DNA of 64,000 nucleotides from contig NZ_JACXAD010000005.1 in NCBI RefSeq assembly GCF_014699115.1, positions 186,001 through 250,000 on the forward strand. The letters run 5' to 3'. The translations under genes were made by a program, and so were the position numbers. A model generated the notes under the pieces. It saw nothing but the letters and a program-made list of their open reading frames with translations, did no database searches and was not told the DNA's origin. The stretch is from Hymenobacter montanus. Lineage in GTDB: Bacteria > Bacteroidota > Bacteroidia > Cytophagales > Hymenobacteraceae. Of this stretch, positions 1 to 7,714 are shown piece by piece. Numbering within the stretch: position 1 is the first letter of the stretch; each line of letters begins with the position of its first letter.

Positions 1-547
1 CGGCGGTGTGCCCGCTCAGGGGGCGCGCCAGGCTCGGGTGCAGGCTGCCAATGGCCGTCGAGCACCAGTTGAAGTTCATAGCCGCGCCCGGCCAGCCGCC
101 GATGCGGTTGCCGAGCTCCGCGATTTCACCCCCCGTGATGGCAATTTGGGCGAAGTTGCAGGCATCGTGCAGGCCGCGCATCAGCTGGTCGACCACTCCG
201 TAGTCGAGGTGGTTCACGTCGATGATGTTGGAAAGGTTGGTGGGCACGAAGCCGGCCACGATGAGGTCGTCGGCCGTCATGGCCACGAGGTCGAAGCCGA
301 GGGTATCGTAGCGGCCCACGCGCTCGGCTACTTCGATTTTGGTGCCGATGCCGTCGGAGCTGATGCCGAGGCGGGCATTGCCGAAGCGAATTTCGTTGGC
401 GAAACCGCCGTCGAGGTCCTGGGCGGCTTCGCCGGGCTTACCGGCGCGGTTGGCGAAGGTCTTTTTGGCCCAGCCGTAGGCGTTGCGGGAAGCGGCGTTG
501 CCGGCTTCGATGGAGTAGCCAGCGGGGTTTTCGGGGGAAGCGGACAT
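1..547 (-). CDS. purM: Phosphoribosylformylglycinamidine cyclo-ligase (AIR synthetase), N-terminal part, cut by window edge
   Basis: The minus-strand frame opens at an ATG at 545-547 and runs off the left edge without a stop, giving about 182 residues. It begins MSASPENPAGYSIEAGNAAS and contains the PurM core 'GISSDGIGTKIEVAERVGRYDTLG' in part (residues about 60-80), then 'LVAMTADDLIVAGFVPTNL' and 'ITGGEIAELGNRI', typical of the ATP-binding half of AIR synthetase. It converts FGAM to AIR with ATP, the fifth step of IMP synthesis, in the cytoplasm. It is the last gene seen of the purine run and lies about 200 bp downstream of purF. The C-terminal half is outside the window. Confidence 0.95.
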   Translation of the reverse strand, partial: MSASPENPAGYSIEAGNAASRNAYGWAKKTFANRAGKPGEAAQDLDGGFANEIRFGNARLGISSDGIGTKIEVAERVGRYDTLGFDLVAMTADDLIVAGFVPTNLSNIIDVNHLDYGVVDQLMRGLHDACNFAQIAITGGEIAELGNRIGGWPGAAMNFNWCSTAIGSLHPSLARPLSGHTA

Positions 548-564
548 GGGGAGTGAGTTGAACG

Positions 565-640
565 CAACGCCCCTCCCTGGAAAGGAGGGGATGTTCAAGC
601 TAATAGCTCGAACGGAGGTGGGTTGATTCGTTGAACGAGG
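565..640. repeat. Palindromic intergenic repeat upstream of purM
   Basis: A short perfect-looking hairpin (CCCCTCC around 573-579, AGGAGGGG around 585-592) is followed by a segment ending in GGTGGGTTGATTCGTTGAA. It resembles the CCCCTCC/GGAGGGG repeats that are scattered between genes in this lineage (recollection, not a search). It lies in the purF-purM gap. Confidence 0.45.
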
Positions 641-744
641 TTAGAACGACTAAAACAATGGCCCCAAACGGCGCGGACGGCTTCAACCATTCCTCGCTTA
701 GTGCCACTTCCTTGCCCCTTCTGGGGCAGGGAAGTATCGTTTCC

Positions 745-2247
745 TTAGTGTTCCGTTGGAGCGGGGGCCTTAGCGCTTACCGACCGGCTGTTTTTGCTTT
801 TCCCGGAGCGGTGGCTGGCCCGCTCCTCCTGCACGTGGCGCAGGTAGTGGGTTACGTCGCCAGTGGGGTACTTGCCCGAGAAGCAGGCAAAGCAGCTGCC
901 GCCGTGGCCCTTCTCTGCTGAAAACAACTCCTGCAAGTCTTCCAGGTCCTGGTAGATTACCCGGTCGGCTTCGATGTAGCGGCAGATTTCGTCTTCGGAA
1001 TAGTTGGCCGCGATGAGCTCGGTGCTCATGGCCATGTCGATGCCGTAGATGCAGGGCGACACGATGGGCGGGGCGCTGGAGATGAAGTAGACTTCGGCCG
1101 CCCCGGCGTCGCGCAGCAGGCGCACGATGCGGCGCGAGGTGGTGCCGCGCACGATGCTGTCGTCGACCACGGCCACCTTCTTGCCTTCGACGAACTCGCG
1201 GATGGGATTGAGCTTTTTCTTCACCACGTCTTCGCGCCCGGCCTGCGTAGCCACGATGAACGAGCGGCCCATGTGGTTGTTTTTCACCAGGGCCCGCCGG
1301 TAGGGCACCCCAATGGCCTCGGCCAGCCCCGAAGCCGCGAAGTAGCCGGAGGAAGGCACGTCAATCACCATATCGGGGCGGAGGCCGGCGTCGGCCACTT
1401 TGCGGGCCAGGCGCTTGCCGAGGCGCACCCGCTCGCGAGCTACCAGGCGGCCGTGAATGGTGGAGTCTTCGCGGGCAAAATAGATTTGTTCGAACGCGCA
1501 AAAGGCCTTGGGCAACTCGTGCGGGTTTTTGTAGTGGACCTCAAAGTTGTTGTCGATGAAGATGGCCTGGCCGGGGCCCACGTTTTTCACGAATTCAAAG
1601 TCCAGGAAATCAAAGCAGGTGCTTTCCGAAGCGAATGCGTACACGGGCCCGGCGGCCGTGTCGCGGCGCCCCATCACCAGCGGCCGGATGCCGAGCGGGT
1701 CGGTGAAGGCCAGCAGGCCGTGCCCGGCGATGAGGGTGATGGTAGCGTAGGCGCCCTCGACCAGCTCCTGAGTGGTTTCGACGGCGTCGAAAATGTCGAC
1801 GACCGAAAGGTTGTCGAGGTTTTTCACGCGCAGCTCCGAGGCGAAGGTGTACATGATCAGCTCCAGGTCGTTCGTGGTTTTGGGCAGCACGTGGTACTTG
1901 TCGTGCAGGCGCCGGGCCACGTCGCGGAAGTTGATGACGTTGCCATTGTGCACCATGGCCAGGCCGAAGGGGTAGCTGGTGGTGAACGGCTGGGCCAGGT
2001 CCGAGTCGTTGGCTCCCTGCGTGGTGTAACGCACGTGGCCGATGCCACTGTTGCCCCTGAGCTTCTTCAGGTGCTTGGGCTTGAACACGTCGTTCACCAG
2101 GCCCTGGCCCTTGTGGAGGCGAAACGACAACCCGTCGAACGTGGCAATGCCGGCCGCGTCCTGGCCCCGGTGCTGGAGGGCGGTCAGGCCCACCACCATG
2201 TCGGCAACCACATCAGCGGGACCGTGAAAACCTACTATTCCGCACAT
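745..2247 (-). CDS. purF: Amidophosphoribosyltransferase
   Basis: The 500-residue product starts MCGIVGFHGPADVV, so Cys2 becomes the N-terminal nucleophile of the glutaminase domain (about residues 2-230) once Met is removed. The C-terminal half has the PRPP-binding loop VVDDSIVRGTTSRRI at about residues 358-372, and 'HVRYTTQG' and 'DVPSSGYFAA' are also family motifs. It makes 5-phosphoribosylamine from PRPP and glutamine, the committed step of purine synthesis. The length fits the family. The C-terminal tail holds cysteines (CFACFSG) as in Bacillus-type PurF that bind an Fe-S cluster, but no propeptide precedes Cys2. It follows purN in transcription order with a hairpin repeat between them. 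Confidence 0.97.
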   Translation of the reverse strand: MCGIVGFHGPADVVADMVVGLTALQHRGQDAAGIATFDGLSFRLHKGQGLVNDVFKPKHLKKLRGNSGIGHVRYTTQGANDSDLAQPFTTSYPFGLAMVHNGNVINFRDVARRLHDKYHVLPKTTNDLELIMYTFASELRVKNLDNLSVVDIFDAVETTQELVEGAYATITLIAGHGLLAFTDPLGIRPLVMGRRDTAAGPVYAFASESTCFDFLDFEFVKNVGPGQAIFIDNNFEVHYKNPHELPKAFCAFEQIYFAREDSTIHGRLVARERVRLGKRLARKVADAGLRPDMVIDVPSSGYFAASGLAEAIGVPYRRALVKNNHMGRSFIVATQAGREDVVKKKLNPIREFVEGKKVAVVDDSIVRGTTSRRIVRLLRDAGAAEVYFISSAPPIVSPCIYGIDMAMSTELIAANYSEDEICRYIEADRVIYQDLEDLQELFSAEKGHGGSCFACFSGKYPTGDVTHYLRHVQEERASHRSGKSKNSRSVSAKAPAPTEH

Positions 2248-2256
2248 TATTTGTTG

Positions 2257-2363
2257 AATTAAAAATGATGAATTAAAAATTAAAGGCTAAGGCGAGAGCG
2301 AGTTGCCGTTTGGCAGGCGAGCAAAACGTCATTTTTTAATTCATCATTTTTCCATTTTTAATT
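2257..2363. repeat. AT-rich inverted repeat spanning the purN 3' end and the purN-purF gap
   Basis: The left arm (2257-2281, AATTAAAAATGATGAATTAA and onwards) and the right arm (2331-2363) are near reverse complements, separated by about 49 bp that hold a smaller GC hairpin. The right arm encodes the last codons of purN, including its TAA stop at 2336-2338. It is built like the 44658-44734 hairpin from the same AATTAAAAAT units. Confidence 0.75.
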
Positions 2364-3016
2364 AATGAGGCCAGGGTTCTTGGGTACAGCTCATGTTCCA
2401 CGGCGAGGCCGCGGCGCTCTACTTCGGCCAGCGTGGCGGCCCCGTGCAAGCTCACCGGCTGCTGGGCGAGAATGGGCCCGGTGTCGAGGCCCTCGTCAAC
2501 CAAATGCACGGTGATTTTGGTTTCAGTCAGCTGGTTATCGAAGGCCCACTCGTAGGCGTGCAGGCCCTGGTGCTGGTGGGTATCGGCGGGATGGATGTTA
2601 AGAATTCGCCCCGCGAAGGGCTGAATGAACGCCGATGAGAGAATGCGCATGTAGCCGGCCAGCACCACAAAGTCGGGCTCGTATTGCTGGAGCAGCGCGG
2701 CAGCTTCGGCATCGAAGGTTTCGCGCGGGCGGCCCCGGCTGGGCAGCGCGGCTACCGGGCAGCCGTGGGCGGCGGCCAGGGCCAGGCCGGGCGCGTCGGG
2801 CCGGTTGCTGAATACCACGGCCACTTCGGCCAGGTCTTTCAGCACCCCGGTTTGGGTGGCCCGCACCAGGGCCAGCATGTTGGACCCGCGGCCCGAAAGC
2901 AGGATGGCCAGGCGGGCTAACTTCCCCCCCCCGGCCCCCGCAGCTGCCTTATTCGCAGAGGCGGGTGGAGAGGCGGGAGCCTGACGATTTTGCTGGGGCG
3001 GGACGGCGGTGCTCAT
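2336..3016 (-). CDS. purN: Phosphoribosylglycinamide formyltransferase
   Basis: The 226-residue protein has the formyltransferase core from about residue 33 (RLAILLSGRGSNMLAL). The catalytic Asn-His pair is in NIHPADTHQHQGLH (about residues 138-150) and the catalytic Asp in DEGLDTGPI (about 173-180). It transfers the formyl group of 10-formyl-THF to GAR. The first 30 residues are Ala/Pro/Gln-rich and not part of the fold. The last ten residues (SLIKNGKMMN) and the stop are encoded by an AT-rich hairpin repeat, so the natural C-terminus seems to have been replaced. It lies 16 bp after purD, consistent with cotranscription. Confidence 0.95.
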   Translation of the reverse strand: MSTAVPPQQNRQAPASPPASANKAAAGAGGGKLARLAILLSGRGSNMLALVRATQTGVLKDLAEVAVVFSNRPDAPGLALAAAHGCPVAALPSRGRPRETFDAEAAALLQQYEPDFVVLAGYMRILSSAFIQPFAGRILNIHPADTHQHQGLHAYEWAFDNQLTETKITVHLVDEGLDTGPILAQQPVSLHGAATLAEVERRGLAVEHELYPRTLASLIKNGKMMN

Positions 3017-3032
3017 GGTCGGATTTTCAGCT

Positions 3033-4319
3033 TCAATTTACGGCGCGGGCGGTTAGCACCGGCACTGGGCGCTGGGCAATGTCGGGGCGGAAGTAGGCAT
3101 CCTGGAAGCTGACCTGGGCGCAGGCCTCGTAAGCGCGGGCAGTGGCCGTTTCCAGGTCGGGGCCGCGGGCGGTGAGCACGAGCACCCGGCCACCGTTGGT
3201 TAGCAGCCGGCCGTCGGCGCCGCGGCGGGTGGCGCCGTGGTAGGCCCGGGTGTGAACGGGCAGGTTTTCGAGGCCCGTGATTGGGAAGCCGGTCGGGAAT
3301 TTCGCCGCCGGGTAGCCCCCCGAGGCCAGCACCACGCCCACGAACGCGCCGGGGCGCTGCCGCACGATTTGCTGGGCCAGGGTCCCGTCCAGGGTGGCGT
3401 TAATCAGGTCGAGCAGGCTGCTGTCGAGGGCGGGCAGCAGCACTTCGGCTTCGGGGTCGCCGAGGCGCACGTTGTATTCCAGCAGCTTGGGGCCATTGGG
3501 CGTGAGCATGATGCCGAAGTAGAGAAAGCCCCGAAACTTGAACTGCTCATTTTGCAGCCCGCGCAGCGTGGGGTCCACAATGTCGCGGCGGATGGCGGCC
3601 AGTACATTGTCGTCGGCGAAGGGCACCGGGCAGTAGGCACCCATACCGCCGGTGTTGGGGCCCTGGTCGCCGGCCAGTAGCTGCTTGTGGTCCTGCGAGG
3701 GGGCCAGCATCTGGATTTCGTGGCCGTCGGTGAGGCCGATGATGCTGATTTCGGGGCCGATTAATTTCTCTTCGAGCAGAAAGGAAAACCAGCTAGAGTA
3801 TTGGGTCTGCAGCTCGGTTAAGGCCCCCTCGGCTTCGGCCACCGATGAGCAGACGTACACGCCTTTGCCCGCAGCTAGGCCGTCGTACTTCACCACCACC
3901 TGCCCGCCGAGCTCCACGGCTTTGGCGCGGGCGCCGGCAATGTTGTCGCTGCGAAACTGCCAGGCTTGCGCCGTGGCCACGCCGTGGCGGCGCATAAATT
4001 CCTTGCTCCACACCTTGGAACTTTCCAGCTGCGCGGCGGCGCGGGTGGGGCCGAAAACCCGGATGTCGGACCCCGCAAAGAAGTCGGCAATACCAGCGGC
4101 CAGTGGCGCTTCCGGTCCTACCACAATCAGCTTGGCTCCTTGCGTTTGAGCGAAGGCTTTTACCGCCTCAAAGTCTAGCGGATTTATTTCGGGGTGGCTG
4201 TTGGGGATGCCGGCGTTGCCGGGCAGCACGTGGACCGTGGCCCCGTCGCGGGTGAGCTTTTCGGCTAAGGCGTGTTCGCGCGCGCCGGAGCCGAGGAGAA
4301 CTACTTGCTTATCATTCAT
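3033..4319 (-). CDS. purD: Phosphoribosylamine-glycine ligase (GAR synthetase)
   Basis: The frame is open to an ATG at 4349, but MNDKQVVLLGSGAREHALA at 4319 is the better start because the family begins with this Rossmann strand; the extra ten residues (MRKGGGEVPH) read through a repeat. The 428-residue protein shows the PurD N domain, an ATP-grasp with VVKYDGLAAGKGVYV, and the metal-binding LLEYNVRLGDPEAEVLLP. It joins glycine to phosphoribosylamine using ATP. Its neighbours are the 120-aa gene upstream and purN downstream. Confidence 0.95.
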   Translation of the reverse strand: MNDKQVVLLGSGAREHALAEKLTRDGATVHVLPGNAGIPNSHPEINPLDFEAVKAFAQTQGAKLIVVGPEAPLAAGIADFFAGSDIRVFGPTRAAAQLESSKVWSKEFMRRHGVATAQAWQFRSDNIAGARAKAVELGGQVVVKYDGLAAGKGVYVCSSVAEAEGALTELQTQYSSWFSFLLEEKLIGPEISIIGLTDGHEIQMLAPSQDHKQLLAGDQGPNTGGMGAYCPVPFADDNVLAAIRRDIVDPTLRGLQNEQFKFRGFLYFGIMLTPNGPKLLEYNVRLGDPEAEVLLPALDSSLLDLINATLDGTLAQQIVRQRPGAFVGVVLASGGYPAAKFPTGFPITGLENLPVHTRAYHGATRRGADGRLLTNGGRVLVLTARGPDLETATARAYEACAQVSFQDAYFRPDIAQRPVPVLTARAVN

Positions 4320-4327
4320 GTGAGGAA

Positions 4328-4362
4328 CCTCACCCCCGCCCTTTCTCAATGGGAAAGGGTGC
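4328..4362. repeat. Palindromic repeat (half-unit of the GTGAGG family) upstream of purD
   Basis: CCTCACCCCCGCCCTTTCTC followed by AATGGGAAAGGG and TGC. It has the same architecture as the half-units in purL and at purQ: a CCTCACCCCC end, then a palindrome of pyrimidine and purine blocks. It lies directly before the chosen purD start. Confidence 0.6.
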
Positions 4363-4387
4363 TAGGCAAGTTTGGGAGATGTTTTTA

Positions 4388-4750
4388 TTAAAAGAGGATT
4401 CCGTCGTTTAGATGCTCCTTAACAAAAGCTACAGTGGCTTCCGCAGTGTCAAAAAAACGCTTTTCCTCATTGTCTATACCAGAAGCGACATAGCGGCCAT
4501 CGTGAAAATAAAGGCACACAAAATTGTCTGCCTGCCCTCTTTCATAAGCGTCATACCGCTCCAATCCTAAACGACCTAAGCTAATAAAAGGAATTAGCTG
4601 CCTTAGTCGGGGCGATGCTCGACATAAATCAAGCATTTCAATTGTTCTGTCAGGATAAAAATTTGGTGGAAAATTAGCCAGAAAACGGTTGCGGACACTA
4701 ACCCATCTTTCATTACTAGCAATGAATTGGCATTTCTTATCGTCTGACAT
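4388..4750 (-). CDS. Uncharacterised 120-aa protein inside the purine locus
   Basis: MSDDKKCQFIASNERWVSVRNRF begins a soluble 120-residue protein with no signal peptide or membrane segment. The middle part RLRQLIPFISLGRLGLERYDA and the end TAEATVAFVKEHLNDGILF resemble, from memory, DUF6193-type proteins, which have a similar 'PFxSxGxLxFxR' strand and a C-terminal helix. That assignment is tentative and no function is claimed. Its coding sequence is clearly more AT-rich than the pur genes on either side, suggesting later arrival. It sits 21 bp from the purC-purE stop and in the same direction, so it is probably read in the same transcript. Confidence 0.75.
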   Translation of the reverse strand: MSDDKKCQFIASNERWVSVRNRFLANFPPNFYPDRTIEMLDLCRASPRLRQLIPFISLGRLGLERYDAYERGQADNFVCLYFHDGRYVASGIDNEEKRFFDTAEATVAFVKEHLNDGILF

Positions 4751-4771
4751 AAAACAACTTATCTGATTAGA

Positions 4772-6190
4772 CTACAGCACCCGCAGCTCCGCGTCGGCTG
4801 CCTTCAGCTTGGCCTTGGTGGCTTTAATATCCTGGCTCAGCCGCTCGCGCAGGCGAGGCAGGTTGAGCGCACGCAGGGCGGCCTGGGCGGCATTGTCGGG
4901 GCGCACCACGGTCAGGTTAGGGGTGCCGCCGGGCATAACGGCGGATGAATTAAGATTCATGGCCAGCTCGGCGTAGTCTTTCCACAACGGGCAGCTAATG
5001 ACGGGCACGTTTACGTTCGCGGCGAGGGCCCCGCCCAGACCATTCGACAGGCCCGCCACGGCGATGATGACGCCAGGCTCGATGCTGTTGTTCCAGGTTT
5101 CGGCCATGCCGGCAATTTCTTCGCCGTTCTGGTAGGCGGAGGTCAGCCGCAGCTGGGTGAAGATGTCGTAGCCCTCGAGGTGCTTACGGATGCTCTGGCC
5201 ATGCTCCTGGTCGGCGGGCGAGGCCATGACGATGTTCACCCAGGCGTCCTTCACCAGGCCGGCCCGCACGAGGTTGGCCAGCAGGCGGGCGCGGGTATCG
5301 TGGCGACCGGTGCGGGGCGCGTCGACACTCTCCGTCTCGGCCGTGGGCAGGGGCTGGCCCGTGATGCGCTCGTAAATTTCGAGGTAGCGGCGGCTGGCTT
5401 CCTGAGCTACCTCCGGCGTGAGGGCGCGGGGGTACTGACCGTCCTGCTTATTAGCAATGAGCCACTGGCGGACGTACTCCTTGTCCATCTGCTCGGCCGT
5501 TTCGGGGTTCTGGGCATAATCCGCCGCCGACCAGAACCGGGAGGAATCCGGCGTGTGCATCTCGTCGATGAGAATCAATTTCCCATCGAGCAAGCCAAAC
5601 TCATATTTGGTATCAACCAGGATAATGCCTTTTTCAGCCAGCAGTTGCGCGCCCACGGCAAATAGCATCTGCGCCTTCACGGCCATCTGGTCGTACAGCT
5701 CCTTGGTCACCCAGCCCTCGCTCACCAGGTTTTCGGGCGTGATTTCGCGGTCCGACTCCTCCTTGGTCGTCGGCGTGACGATGGCCTGCGGGAAGGGCTG
5801 GTTCTTGGTCAGCCCGTCGGTCACGGTCACGCCCGAAAACGTGCGTTGCCCGGCCTGGTAGCCGCGCCACATCGAGCCGGTGAGGTACTGGCGCACAACC
5901 ATTTCCACCTTAATGGGCGCGGCCTCCTTCACCAGCATGGCGTTGGCATCCACCAGCTTGATGACGTGGTTAGGAATGATGTGCTGGGTTTTATCGAACC
6001 AGAAGTTAGCCAGGCCGTTCAGCACCGCGCCCTTGTGCGGAATCGCCGTTTCTAGCACGCTATCGAACGCGGAGAGGCGGTCGGTAACGATGATGAGACG
6101 GTCGCCGGAGGGAGCCCGCATACTGTCGCGGACTTTGCCGCGGTGCAGCAGGGCGAGTTGGGGCGAGGCGAAGTGGGTGAGCGTGTTCAT
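4772..6190 (-). CDS. purCE: Bifunctional SAICAR synthetase / AIR carboxylase-like fusion (PurC-PurE)
   Basis: Start chosen at ATG 6188-6190 (MNTLTHFASPQLALLHRGKVRD); an upstream in-frame ATG would add nine residues. Residues about 1-300 are PurC: RGKVRD, DRLSAFDSVL, KVEMVVRQYLTGS and VDTKYEFG. Residues about 310-471 are PurE-like: MASPADQEHG, then AVAGLSNGLGGALAANVNVPVISCP. The second motif resembles class II PurE (CO2-using AIR carboxylase, as in animal PAICS) more than bacterial class I, which fits the lack of a purK in the window. The loop that normally reads SAH(R/K) reads SAYQ here (Tyr near residue 350). It performs consecutive steps from AIR to SAICAR. Confidence 0.93.
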   Translation of the reverse strand: MNTLTHFASPQLALLHRGKVRDSMRAPSGDRLIIVTDRLSAFDSVLETAIPHKGAVLNGLANFWFDKTQHIIPNHVIKLVDANAMLVKEAAPIKVEMVVRQYLTGSMWRGYQAGQRTFSGVTVTDGLTKNQPFPQAIVTPTTKEESDREITPENLVSEGWVTKELYDQMAVKAQMLFAVGAQLLAEKGIILVDTKYEFGLLDGKLILIDEMHTPDSSRFWSAADYAQNPETAEQMDKEYVRQWLIANKQDGQYPRALTPEVAQEASRRYLEIYERITGQPLPTAETESVDAPRTGRHDTRARLLANLVRAGLVKDAWVNIVMASPADQEHGQSIRKHLEGYDIFTQLRLTSAYQNGEEIAGMAETWNNSIEPGVIIAVAGLSNGLGGALAANVNVPVISCPLWKDYAELAMNLNSSAVMPGGTPNLTVVRPDNAAQAALRALNLPRLRERLSQDIKATKAKLKAADAELRVL

Positions 6191-6210
6191 GCGGCTTTTT
6201 CTGATGTTTT

Positions 6211-6779
6211 GCCTCACGTGCCCCCTACGGGGCCGGCCCCCTCTCCGGGGGAGAGGGGGAGACGGGGCGGCGCTACTTTAAGCGGTTGGGTTTGAGGTTT
6301 GCTTGGTTAAAGCAGTTTGTATTTGTTGCAGAACGCTGGGAAGCGAGTTCAAAACCTCATCATTGGAAAACCGGATGAGCTGGTAGCCTAGCTTTTCTAA
6401 TTCGACGATACGGCCGGCATCGTACTCAGCCTGCTCTGTTTCGGCGTGAACACCGCCATCTACTTCCACGATTAGCTGATGGTCGGGGCTGAAGAAATCG
6501 ACAGTGAATGGACCAATTGTATGCTGACGGCGAAACTTGACGTTTGCCAGTTGTCGGTCACGGACCGCTTGCCACAACACATCTTCCGCCTCCGTGGCGT
6601 GATGCCTCATGTGCCGGCCAAACGGCTTCAGTTTCTCTTCCCAGTTGTTCCGATCAGCCGTTAGCCGGCCCTCAATCCCAGCAGTGGGTCCAGTACCGTA
6701 ATCCCCAGCCGGCTTCTCAACTAAGAACGAGTTGTCAGGCTCCCCCTCTCCCCCGGAGAGGGGGCTGGGGGGGTGAGGC
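6211..6779. mobile_element. Candidate 569-bp repeat-flanked DUF559 unit inserted at the purQ 3' end
   Basis: The unit opens with GCCTCAC (6211) and closes with GTGAGGC (6773-6779). Inside each end is a palindromic block containing GGCTCCCCCTCTCCCCCGGA or its complement: about 6222-6262 on the left, which has a 10-nt insertion, and 6739-6772 on the right. Between them lies the DUF559 coding region. The same end structure bounds the 107-bp insertion in purL. No transposase is present, so mobility is inferred from structure and from its in-frame fusion to purQ. Confidence 0.7.
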
Positions 6780-7714
6780 AACCGCGAGTGGGCAATATGC
6801 GCCACGATGTTCTTAAAAATTCGCAGCCCCTCCCCTTCCTCATCCGTCTGCCCGGCTCGCCGCCGCCGAGCCCAGTCGGGGTGGTTGTAAGCCGACAAGA
6901 ACGCTTCGGGATGCGGCATCAGCCCAAACACCTGGCCGGTGGGGTCGGTCAGCCCGGCGCAGTTCAAAGCCGCGCCGTTGGGGTTGAAGGGGTACACGCT
7001 GGTGCCGTCGCCGTTGGCATCGAGGTAGCTCAAGCAGTTCAGCCCGGCGGCCTCAATGCGCTGCTGGACGGCCTCATCGGGAATCACCAAGCGGCCTTCG
7101 CCGTGGCGCACGGGCACTTCCAGCGTGTCAATGCCTTTGAGGAAAGGGGTTTGGGTGCGGGGGTTTACCCGCAGCTTTACCCAACGGTCTTCGTAGCGGC
7201 CGCTGGTGTTGTGGGTCAGCGTTACTTCGGGCCGCACGTCGCCGCTCAGGTTGGGCAGCAGGCCCAGCTTCACCAGCACCTGAAAGCCGTTGCAGATGCC
7301 GAGCACGAATTTGCCCGCGGCCACGAACTGCTTGATGTCGTCGAGCAGCGTGCGGCCACTGGCGGCGGTCTGGCGGTAGCGCAGCTTGTTGGCCAGCACC
7401 ACCCCCGAGCCCAGGTCATCGCCAAAGGAGAAGCCGCCGGGGAAATTCAGAATGTCAAAATCATGGATGCTCACCTGGCCGTGCAGCACCTGGTTAAGGT
7501 GTACGACGGTAGCCTCGGCGCCCGCCAAGCGGTAGGCTGCGGCAAATTCCTCCTCGCAGTTGATGCCAAAGCCGGTCAGAATCAGGGCCCGCACCGGGCT
7601 GACCAACGCCGTGGTCACGGTTTGTGCTTCCGATTGAACTTTATGTACTGCTTGCGGGGCGTTTTGTACCATAGCTGAAGTGTTTTGGGCCAGGAAAGGA
7701 AGCGCTTGTGCCAT
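6278..7714 (-). CDS. purQ: FGAM synthase glutaminase subunit (PurQ) fused to a DUF559 endonuclease-type domain
   Basis: The ATG overlaps the purL stop in a TAATG arrangement, indicating translational coupling. Residues 1-41 form a Gln/Ala-rich extension. Residues about 42-310 are PurQ, with nucleophile Cys in GICNGFQVL (about 141) and the His-Glu pair in MPHPEAF (about 265). Normal PurQ would end near FKNIVAHI. Here the frame continues through a translated repeat (PHPPSPLSGGEGE) into about 130 residues typical of DUF559/Vsr-like nucleases: TEAEDVLWQAVRDRQL, FRRQHTIGPFTVDFFSPDHQ, LIVEVDGGVHAE and IRFSNDEVL. The D...EVD residues match a PD-(D/E)XK-like core. PurQ supplies ammonia to PurL; the nuclease part seems acquired. 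Confidence 0.93.
   Translation of the reverse strand: MAQALPFLAQNTSAMVQNAPQAVHKVQSEAQTVTTALVSPVRALILTGFGINCEEEFAAAYRLAGAEATVVHLNQVLHGQVSIHDFDILNFPGGFSFGDDLGSGVVLANKLRYRQTAASGRTLLDDIKQFVAAGKFVLGICNGFQVLVKLGLLPNLSGDVRPEVTLTHNTSGRYEDRWVKLRVNPRTQTPFLKGIDTLEVPVRHGEGRLVIPDEAVQQRIEAAGLNCLSYLDANGDGTSVYPFNPNGAALNCAGLTDPTGQVFGLMPHPEAFLSAYNHPDWARRRRAGQTDEEGEGLRIFKNIVAHIAHSRLPHPPSPLSGGEGEPDNSFLVEKPAGDYGTGPTAGIEGRLTADRNNWEEKLKPFGRHMRHHATEAEDVLWQAVRDRQLANVKFRRQHTIGPFTVDFFSPDHQLIVEVDGGVHAETEQAEYDAGRIVELEKLGYQLIRFSNDEVLNSLPSVLQQIQTALTKQTSNPTA

Noticed and set aside
1273..2262. 329-codon frame opposite purF
   Set aside because: Shadow frame with no recognisable domain; purF is certain.
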